Source: Ciceribacter thiooxidans
GTDB lineage: Bacteria > Pseudomonadota > Alphaproteobacteria > Rhizobiales > Rhizobiaceae
DNA length: 64,000 nucleotides
Assembly (NCBI RefSeq): GCF_014126615.1
Contig: NZ_CP059896.1
Coordinates: forward strand, 62,001 to 126,000
Reading direction: 5' to 3'
A model generated the notes under the pieces. It had not been told where the DNA came from. It ran no database searches and worked only from the letters and a program-made list of their open reading frames with translations. Of the stretch, positions 57,726 through 64,000 are shown one piece after another. A program made the position numbers and the translations under genes. The first letter of the stretch is position 1. The number at the start of each line of letters is the position of its first letter.

Positions 57726-60591
57726 AATCGATTACGGCACTCCGGCTTCGAGGTCGGAGAACACCGTCACGCTGACCGTCGACGGGAAGCGCGTCACGGT
57801 TCCTGCAGGGACCTCAATCATGCGGGCATCGATGGAAGCCGGTATCGAGGTGCCGAAACTCTGCGCGACCGACATGGTCGACGCCTTCGGCTCCTGCCGG
57901 CTCTGTCTCGTCGAGATCGACGGACGCGCCGGCACGCCGGCTTCCTGCACGACGCCGGCGGTCGAAGGTATGGTGGTTCATACCCAGACCGACCGACTGA
58001 AGCAGATCCGCAAGGGGGTGATGGAGCTTTACATCTCCGACCACCCGCTCGATTGTCTTACCTGCGCGGCCAACGGCGATTGCGAGTTGCAGGACATGGC
58101 AGGCGCTGTGGGCCTGCGAGATGTCCGTTACGGCTACGACGGTGACAATCATGTGAAAGCGAGGTCCGGAACTGGCGAAGTGAATGCTCACTGGATGCCG
58201 AAGGACGAGAGCAATCCCTATTTCGCCTACGATCCGTCGAAGTGCATCGTCTGTTCGCGTTGTGTGCGGGCCTGCGAAGAGGTGCAGGGTACCTTCGCCC
58301 TTACCATCGAGGGCCGGGGCTTCGAATCCCGCGTTTCTCCGGGGATGCATGAGGACTTCCTCGCGTCCGAGTGTGTGTCGTGTGGCGCTTGCGTGCAGGC
58401 GTGTCCGACGGCGACGCTCACCGAGAAGTCCGTCATCGAGATCGGGCAGCCGGAACACTCTGTCGTCACCACCTGCGCCTATTGTGGCGTCGGCTGTTCC
58501 TTCAAGGCGGAGATGCGCGGCGAGGAACTGGTGCGCATGGTGCCCTACAAGGACGGCAAGGCCAATCGCGGCCATTCCTGCGTCAAGGGACGGTTCGCCT
58601 ATGGCTATGCCACCCACAAGGATCGCATTCTCAATCCGATGGTGCGCGAGAAGATCACCGATCCCTGGCGCGAAGTGACCTGGGAGGAAGCGCTTGCGCA
58701 TGTCGCCTCCGAATTCCGCCGCCTTCAGTACCAGTACGGCAAGGATTCGATTGGCGGCATCACCTCGTCACGCTGTACCAATGAAGAGACCTTCCTGGTG
58801 CAGAAGCTGATCCGCGCCGGCTTCGGCAACAACAATGTCGACACCTGCGCCCGCGTCTGTCATTCGCCGACCGGCTACGGTCTCGGCCAGGCCTTCGGCA
58901 CGTCGGCTGGCACGCAGGACTTCGATTCGATCGAGCACTCGGATGTCATCATGGTGATCGGCGCCAACCCGTCGGCGGCGCATCCGGTCTTTGCCTCGCG
59001 CATGAAGAAGCGCATCCGCCAGGGCGCCAAGCTGATCGTGCTCGATCCCCGCGAGACCGAGACCGTCAATTCGGTCCATGCCAGGGCGGACTTCCACCTG
59101 CCGCTCAGGCCCGGCACCAACGTTGCTGTTCTGACAGCTCTTGCTCATGTCATCGTGACCGAAGGCTTGTTCGCCGAGACCTTCATTCGCGAACGGTGTG
59201 ACTGGTCGGAATTTGAAGACTGGGCCGCTTTTGTCGCCGAGCCTCAGCACTCACCGGAAGAGACGGAGAAGTTCACCGGCGTTCCGGCGGAACTGGTCCG
59301 TGGTGCGGCGCGCCTTTATGCAACCGGCGGCAACGGCGCGATCTACTATGGCCTCGGCGTGACCGAACACAGCCAGGGTTCGACGACAGTGATGGCGATC
59401 GCAAACCTCGCCATGGCAACCGGCAACATCGGGCGTCCGGGCGTCGGGGTGAACCCGCTGCGCGGGCAGAACAATGTGCAGGGTTCGTGCGACATGGGTT
59501 CATTCCCGCACGAACTACCGGGTTATCGGCACATCTCGGACGACGCGACCCGGGAAACCTTCGAGAAGATGTGGGGCGTGACGCTCGATAGCGAACCGGG
59601 TCTGCGCATCCCGAACATGCTGGATGCGGCTGTCGACGGTTCGTTCAAGGGCCTTTACATCCAGGGTGAGGACATTCTGCAGTCAGATCCCGACACCAAG
59701 CATGTATCCGCCGGCCTCGCCGCCATGGAATGCGTGGTGGTGCACGACCTGTTCCTCAACGAGACGGCCAACTACGCCCACGTCTTCCTGCCGGGCTCGA
59801 CCTTCCTGGAAAAGGACGGCACGTTCACCAATGCCGAGCGCCGTATCAACCGCGTGCGCAAGGTCATGTCGCCGAAGAACGGCTATGCCGACTGGGAAGT
59901 GACGCAGATGCTCGCCCGGGCCATGGGCCTGGCGTGGAACTACAGCCATCCGTCAGAGATCATGGACGAGATAGCTGCAACGACGCCGAGTTTCGCCAGC
60001 GTGACGTACGATCTCCTGGAGAAGATGGGTTCGGTGCAGTGGCCGTGCAACGCGAAGTTCCCCGAAGGCTCGCCGATCATGCACGTCGACGGCTTCGTGC
60101 GCGGCAAGGGCAAGTTCATCCGGACGGAATATGTCGCCACGGACGAACGGACCGGCCCGCGCTTCCCGCTGCTGCTGACCACAGGCCGTATCCTGTCGCA
60201 GTACAATGTCGGCGCGCAGACGCGCCGCACGGAGAATGTCGCATGGCATGCAGAGGATCGTCTCGAGATCCATCCGCACGATGCCGAGCAGCGTGGCATC
60301 AAGGATGGGGATTGGGTGCGGCTGGCCAGCCGTGCAGGTGAAACGACGCTTCGGGCGCTGATCACCGAACGCGTCTCGCCGGGCGTGGTCTACACCACCT
60401 TCCACCATCCGGAAACGCAGGCGAACGTCATCACCACCGATTACTCGGACTGGGCCACCAATTGCCCGGAATACAAGGTGACGGCCGTCCAGGTTTCGCC
60501 CTCCAATGGCCTGTCTGACTGGCAGCGCGACTACGAAGACCTGTCGCGGAAGTCGCGTCGCATCGCCGGGAAACTGGAGGCGGCCGAATGA
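57709..60591 (+). CDS. fdsA: NAD-dependent formate dehydrogenase alpha (catalytic) subunit
   Basis: A 960-residue molybdenum bis-MGD enzyme that oxidises formate to CO2. An N-terminal [2Fe-2S] domain (CATDMVDAFGSCRLC, residues about 50-72) and NuoG-like [4Fe-4S] sites (CIVCSRCVRAC, CVSCGACVQAC, CAYCGVGC) precede the Mo domain. The Mo ligand is C384 with adjacent H385 (ARVCHSPTGYG), the Cys version of the selenocysteine found in E. coli FdhF. Catalytic-domain blocks GLGVTEHSQGSTTVMAIANLAMATGNIGRPG and the C-terminal MopB domain are complete. The ATG at 57709 behind CCAGGAGG is used. Confidence 0.98.
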   Translation: MPLVPEIDYGTPASRSENTVTLTVDGKRVTVPAGTSIMRASMEAGIEVPKLCATDMVDAFGSCRLCLVEIDGRAGTPASCTTPAVEGMVVHTQTDRLKQIRKGVMELYISDHPLDCLTCAANGDCELQDMAGAVGLRDVRYGYDGDNHVKARSGTGEVNAHWMPKDESNPYFAYDPSKCIVCSRCVRACEEVQGTFALTIEGRGFESRVSPGMHEDFLASECVSCGACVQACPTATLTEKSVIEIGQPEHSVVTTCAYCGVGCSFKAEMRGEELVRMVPYKDGKANRGHSCVKGRFAYGYATHKDRILNPMVREKITDPWREVTWEEALAHVASEFRRLQYQYGKDSIGGITSSRCTNEETFLVQKLIRAGFGNNNVDTCARVCHSPTGYGLGQAFGTSAGTQDFDSIEHSDVIMVIGANPSAAHPVFASRMKKRIRQGAKLIVLDPRETETVNSVHARADFHLPLRPGTNVAVLTALAHVIVTEGLFAETFIRERCDWSEFEDWAAFVAEPQHSPEETEKFTGVPAELVRGAARLYATGGNGAIYYGLGVTEHSQGSTTVMAIANLAMATGNIGRPGVGVNPLRGQNNVQGSCDMGSFPHELPGYRHISDDATRETFEKMWGVTLDSEPGLRIPNMLDAAVDGSFKGLYIQGEDILQSDPDTKHVSAGLAAMECVVVHDLFLNETANYAHVFLPGSTFLEKDGTFTNAERRINRVRKVMSPKNGYADWEVTQMLARAMGLAWNYSHPSEIMDEIAATTPSFASVTYDLLEKMGSVQWPCNAKFPEGSPIMHVDGFVRGKGKFIRTEYVATDERTGPRFPLLLTTGRILSQYNVGAQTRRTENVAWHAEDRLEIHPHDAEQRGIKDGDWVRLASRAGETTLRALITERVSPGVVYTTFHHPETQANVITTDYSDWATNCPEYKVTAVQVSPSNGLSDWQRDYEDLSRKSRRIAGKLEAAE

Positions 60592-61421
60592 CGCCAGAGC
60601 GCCTCGCCGCGGTCGCTGTTCCGGAGCTTGCGCTCCGGGCAGGTGTCGTGCGGCGTGGCGAGCGTGCCGTTCCCGAGGAGATCCCGATCGCCTTCAGCTA
60701 CGGCGGCACCACCCACGCCGTCATGATGGCGACGCCGGCGGATCTCGAGGATTTTGCCGTTGGGTTCAGCCTCACCGAGGGCGTCATCTCCGATCCGGCG
60801 GAGATCATCGGTATAGAGGTCGTTGACGAGGGGCGTGGTATCGACGTGCAGGTGACGCTCGCCGATCCTGTCGCCGATGCGCTGCGCTCCCGTCGCCGTC
60901 AGATGGCGGGGCCTGTCGGCTGTGGCCTCTGCGGAATTGAATCAATCGAACAGGCGTTGAGGCCCGTCCGCTCCGTGGGCGATGGCAATCTGCGCTTGCG
61001 CTCGGAGGAAATCGTGGACGCGGTCCGGACGCTCGGCGGTGCGCAGCACCTCAACCGTCGGACGCACGCCGTCCATGGCGCCGGCTTCTACGTTCCGGGA
61101 AAGGGGTTGGTCGCAATCCGTGAGGACGTCGGACGTCACAACGCCCTCGACAAGCTCTGCGGAGCCGTCATCACGGCCGGTCTTCGCGGCGCAGACGGGG
61201 TGGTCGTCGTCACCAGCCGCCTCTCGGTCGAGATGATCCAGAAGACGGCGATCCTCGGAAGTCGGTTCCTGCTTGCCGTCTCGGCTCCGACACGTCTTGC
61301 GATCGAGGCGGCCGAACAGGCCGGCATGACGCTCGTCGCTGTCGTTCGCGGCGAGGATTTCGAAGTCTTCACCTACGCTGACCGTATATTGTTTCCAGGA
61401 GCCGTTGCCGATGTCGCGTGA
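60588..61421 (+). CDS. fdhD: Formate dehydrogenase accessory sulfurtransferase FdhD
   Basis: A 277-residue cytosolic protein that delivers sulfur from IscS to the molybdenum cofactor, needed for an active formate dehydrogenase. The sulfur-relay pair is C112-G-L-C115 (GCGLCGIES). The bis-MGD-binding region shows DVGRHNALDKLCG, and the family ending EAAEQAGMTLVAVVRGEDFEVFTYADRI is intact. In fds operons this gene is also called fdsC. It overlaps the fdsA stop as ATGA. Confidence 0.97.
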   Translation: MTPERLAAVAVPELALRAGVVRRGERAVPEEIPIAFSYGGTTHAVMMATPADLEDFAVGFSLTEGVISDPAEIIGIEVVDEGRGIDVQVTLADPVADALRSRRRQMAGPVGCGLCGIESIEQALRPVRSVGDGNLRLRSEEIVDAVRTLGGAQHLNRRTHAVHGAGFYVPGKGLVAIREDVGRHNALDKLCGAVITAGLRGADGVVVVTSRLSVEMIQKTAILGSRFLLAVSAPTRLAIEAAEQAGMTLVAVVRGEDFEVFTYADRILFPGAVADVA

Positions 61422-61644
61422 GCATACCGCCGAAAAGCTGGTTCGGATGGCGAACCAGATCGCATCCTTCTTTGCGTCCCAACCGGAAGCGACGCGGATC
61501 GATGGGGTCGCCACGCATATCAACAAGTTCTGGGAGCCACGCATGCGTCGTCAGCTGTTCGAGATCATCGACGCCGGCGGAGCCGGACTCGACCCGCTGG
61601 TTCTCGATGCCGCGAAACTGGTCAAGCGGCCGCAGCCGGCATAG
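61411..61644 (+). CDS. fdsD: NAD-dependent formate dehydrogenase delta subunit
   Basis: A 77-residue subunit peculiar to the soluble Mo-dependent NAD-linked formate dehydrogenases. The run KLVRMANQIASFFASQP followed by HINKFWEPRMRRQLFEI is characteristic. It probably stabilises the FdsABG complex. The ATG at 61411 is taken; a TTG at 61405 in the same frame would add two residues. It overlaps fdhD by 11 bases, completing the fdsGBA-fdhD-fdsD operon. Confidence 0.93.
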   Translation: MSREHTAEKLVRMANQIASFFASQPEATRIDGVATHINKFWEPRMRRQLFEIIDAGGAGLDPLVLDAAKLVKRPQPA

Positions 61645-61728
61645 CGTTGCTGGTCATTTGCCGACGTGTCCCGTGGCTTTTGCGACCTCGCCTTCTCTGC
61701 TATTCAAGACGGTAGTCTGATCGAGGGG

Positions 61729-63129
61729 ATGGAGAGGCTAGTGCGGGCAGAGACGGTACGGAAGTCAGCCGCCGCCGAACGTGTGCCCGAATTCGGACCG
61801 TGGCTTGCGCAAGCCTCCATTCTCGTCGTCGATGACGAGCCGGGGATGCGTAACTTTCTCGTCCGCACCCTCGGACCGCGCTGCAAGCGGATCGAGGAGG
61901 CGGCCGATACAGACGAAGCGTCCCGCAAGCTCGACCGCCACCACTTCGACGTCGTCATTCTCGACAATATCATGCCTGGCAGGAACGGCGTCGACTGGCT
62001 TGTGGAGCAAAGGTCGATCGGTTTTTATGCCGATGCGATCCTCATGACGGCCTACGCAGACCTGGAGACGGCGATCCAGGCACTGAGGGCAGGAGCAGTC
62101 GATTTCGTCCTGAAGCCCTTCCGTTCCAATCAGATCCTTAACGCCGTCGCCCGTTGTCTCGACCGTATGCGGTTGCAACGGGAGAATTTCGTCCTGCGCT
62201 ACGAATTGCGTACCACCTCAGATCATATTCTCCTGCGCGACAAGCTGATCGGCGAATCCTCGGCGATCCGCCGTGTTCGGGAGACGATTGCGAGGGTCGC
62301 TCCCTTGCCGACGACCGTGCTGCTCAGCGGTGAATCCGGAACGGGCAAGGAGGTCGCAGCGCGGTCGATCCACGCGTTGTCGGATCGTGCGGAGAAGCCG
62401 TTCGTGCCGGTCAACTGTGCCGCGATCCCGCCGGACATGATCGAATCCGAACTTTTCGGCCATCTCAAGGGAGCCTTCACGGGAGCGGAGAGCAGCCGCG
62501 AGGGGCTGTTCATGCACGCTCAGGGCGGGACGCTGTTTCTGGATGAAATCGGTGAGATGCCGCTCGCCACCCAGAGCAAGCTGTTGCGGGTGCTTGAAGA
62601 CAGGCGCGTGCGCCCGGTTGGCGCGGAGCGTGAGGTTCCGGTCGATCTCCGCTTCGTCTTCGCAACCAATGCGGACCTCGATGCGCAGGTCAGGCAGGGC
62701 AACTTCCGGGCCGATCTCTTCTACCGGATCAACGTCATGCAACTCCTTCTGCCGCCGCTACGCGAGAGGGACGGTGACGTGCTCGAGTTGGCTGGCCTCT
62801 TCATGGACAAGTTATCCCAGCAACTCGGCATGCCGCCGGTGACCATGGACTCGGAGGTCAAGGCGGCACTCCTGCGTTATCGCTGGCCCGGCAATGTTCG
62901 CGAGCTACGGAACTTGGTCGAGCGGTCGCTGATCCTCGGCGCTTTCCCCGACGACTTCCAGGGTCATCGGTCTCCTTTGCCCTCTGCCGCTTCAACGCTC
63001 GAAGACGTGGAACGGCAACACATTCTCGCCGTTCTTCAGGAGGTTGGCGGCAACAGGGATGAGGCGGCACGACGACTGGGTATCTCGCGCAAGACGATCG
63101 ACCGCAAGTGCCTGGTGTGGAATGTCTGA
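61729..63129 (+). CDS. Sigma-54-dependent response regulator (NtrC family)
   Basis: A 466-residue regulator with three domains. The receiver (about residues 30-145) has acidic D35/D36, phospho-acceptor D79 ([10 protein letters not shown]), T107 and K129. The AAA+ domain has Walker A G201-E-S-G-T-G-K-E208 and the sigma-54 contact motif GAFTGA at 248-253. A Fis-type helix-turn-helix ends the protein ([20 protein letters not shown]). The ATG at 61729 behind GAGGGG is preferred to the GTG at 61666. It lies 84 bases after fdsD and overlaps the sensor kinase by eight bases, so the two form a pair. Confidence 0.95.
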   Translation: MERLVRAETVRKSAAAERVPEFGPWLAQASILVVDDEPGMRNFLVRTLGPRCKRIEEAADTDEASRKLDRHHFDVVILDNIMPGRNGVDWLVEQRSIGFYADAILMTAYADLETAIQALRAGAVDFVLKPFRSNQILNAVARCLDRMRLQRENFVLRYELRTTSDHILLRDKLIGESSAIRRVRETIARVAPLPTTVLLSGESGTGKEVAARSIHALSDRAEKPFVPVNCAAIPPDMIESELFGHLKGAFTGAESSREGLFMHAQGGTLFLDEIGEMPLATQSKLLRVLEDRRVRPVGAEREVPVDLRFVFATNADLDAQVRQGNFRADLFYRINVMQLLLPPLRERDGDVLELAGLFMDKLSQQLGMPPVTMDSEVKAALLRYRWPGNVRELRNLVERSLILGAFPDDFQGHRSPLPSAASTLEDVERQHILAVLQEVGGNRDEAARRLGISRKTIDRKCLVWNV

Positions 63130-64000
63130 GCGACCGGCACCCGTCACGTCCACCGCGGGCGGCTCCTCGATTCGCTTTCGCTTGCTCGCTATTGCACTGC
63201 TGCCAACGCTCGTCATCTTGCCGGTGCTGCTTGCCGTCACCATGGCCCGATGGGAAGCCAAGTTCGATGCGCTCCTGACGTCCAAGGTGAACGGCGACCT
63301 GACGATCGCGCACCAGTACCTGTCCCGGATTCTCGAAAACACCGGTGAGCACCTCAAGTCACTCACGGACTCGGCCGATTTCCGCGACGTCGTCACGCAG
63401 CGCGGGGCTGCGTCCCTGCCTGCGTTCCTCGACGAGAACCGCAAGCGGCTCGGGCTGGATTTCCTGATGGTCATCGGCAGCGACGGTCCACTTGCCGCCT
63501 CTCCCCTTGTGAGAGCCGCCTCTCCGATCCGCAGCGACTGGCCAGTCGTTCAGGCTGCGCTCTCCGGCCATGCGAGCACTGCCATCGACATCTTCAACAA
63601 CGACGAGCTGGCCGCAATCTCAGCTGACCTGGCGTCCCAGGCGCAGCTGGAGCTCGTACCGACGCCGAACGCGCTGCCGACCGACCGGACCGTCGAGAAT
63701 CGGGGAATGGTCGTCCATTCTGCAAGCCCCGCATTCATACCGGGACGCGGAAGCGTCGCGCTTGTCGGCGGAGTCCTGCTCAACCAGAACCTGGTTTTCA
63801 TCGACACGATCAACGATCTCGTCTACCGCGAGGCGAGCCTGCCTGCCGGCAGCCGCGGAACGGCGACGCTTTTTCTCGACGACGTGCGAATCAGCACCAA
63901 TGTCCGGCTCTTCGAGGACAAGCGGGCACTCGGTACGCGCGTATCCAAGTCCGTTCGCGACGCGGTGCTTGACCATGGCCGTGTCTGGCTCGACAGTGCC
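63122..64000 (+). CDS. Sensor histidine kinase, N-terminal part (cut by window edge)
   Basis: The frame is open to the right edge for 293 residues. A hydrophobic helix covers about residues 21-41 (LLAIALLPTLVILPVLLAV). After that comes a long periplasmic sensing region of at least 250 residues, with patterns typical of a double Cache fold (QYLSRILENTGEHLKSLTDSADF, RLGLDFLMVIGSDG, GTATLFLDDVRIS). The kinase core is beyond the window. Extracellular Cache sensors usually bind small organic acids or amino acids. It is the partner of the NtrC-family regulator. Confidence 0.9.
   Translation, partial: MSERPAPVTSTAGGSSIRFRLLAIALLPTLVILPVLLAVTMARWEAKFDALLTSKVNGDLTIAHQYLSRILENTGEHLKSLTDSADFRDVVTQRGAASLPAFLDENRKRLGLDFLMVIGSDGPLAASPLVRAASPIRSDWPVVQAALSGHASTAIDIFNNDELAAISADLASQAQLELVPTPNALPTDRTVENRGMVVHSASPAFIPGRGSVALVGGVLLNQNLVFIDTINDLVYREASLPAGSRGTATLFLDDVRISTNVRLFEDKRALGTRVSKSVRDAVLDHGRVWLDSA

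Overview
The window is a chromosomal segment of an alphaproteobacterium, most likely Rhizobiaceae (the Sinorhizobium/Ensifer, Rhizobium, Agrobacterium group). The basis is gene content, rhizobial-type protein sequences, and blocks typical of that family: hemC-hemD-mitofilin-hemY beside tsaD-gpsA; mdh-sucCDAB with a lysE-like gene, a secreted protein and an SDR before lpd; xerC/priA/atpHAGDC; and an fds formate dehydrogenase operon. Coding density is high and the base composition is GC-rich. I see no rRNA, tRNA, CRISPR array, insertion sequence, integrase of mobile-element type or prophage. This is core chromosome, not an accessory island.

Layout. 1-4 kb: a cut-off LysE exporter, an SDR, argG and a Bcr-type MFS pump. 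4-14 kb: an M3 metallopeptidase, Tat-exported PhoD phosphatase, typA, a GNAT acetyltransferase, a secreted orphan, ppa, a yggT/DUF167 pair and an MFS_3 exporter. 14-20 kb (minus strand): hemC, hemD, a mitofilin-like gene, hemY, a TerB-like gene and a class I glutamine amidotransferase. 20-24 kb (plus): tsaD, gpsA, a YciI-like gene, an EVE-domain gene, a methyltransferase, and on the minus strand a small secreted protein. 24-41 kb: sdhCDAB, an Omp19-like lipoprotein, zapE, then mdh-sucCDAB and lpd with three interposed genes and a cytochrome b561. 41-47 kb: a DUF2867 gene, a TraB/GumN-like protein, xerC, an acyltransferase and priA. 47-53 kb: a small membrane protein and the F1 genes atpHAGDC. 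53-64 kb: a lactate dehydrogenase, an ArsR regulator, a LysR regulator, fdsGBA-fdhD-fdsD, and a sigma-54 response regulator with its sensor kinase (cut by the right edge).

Functionally, a large part of aerobic energy metabolism sits here: succinate dehydrogenase, malate dehydrogenase, succinyl-CoA synthetase, 2-oxoglutarate dehydrogenase, F1-ATPase and NAD-linked formate oxidation, together with two steps of haem synthesis.

The most consequential observation concerns sequence integrity. Five genes (glutamine amidotransferase, mitofilin-like, zapE, DUF2867 and atpD) each carry one frameshift, and in every case adding one base to a run of G or C restores a full-length protein of the family. 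Because one of these is the catalytic beta subunit of ATP synthase, systematic homopolymer deletion in the assembly is a better explanation than five independent gene losses. The other items worth checking are regulatory: a LysR-type site before the fds operon, a 26-codon ORF with a strong ribosome binding site between fdsB and fdsA, intercistronic hairpins in the suc and atp operons, and palindromes in front of sdh, mdh and atp. I did not find a convincing wholly new system.
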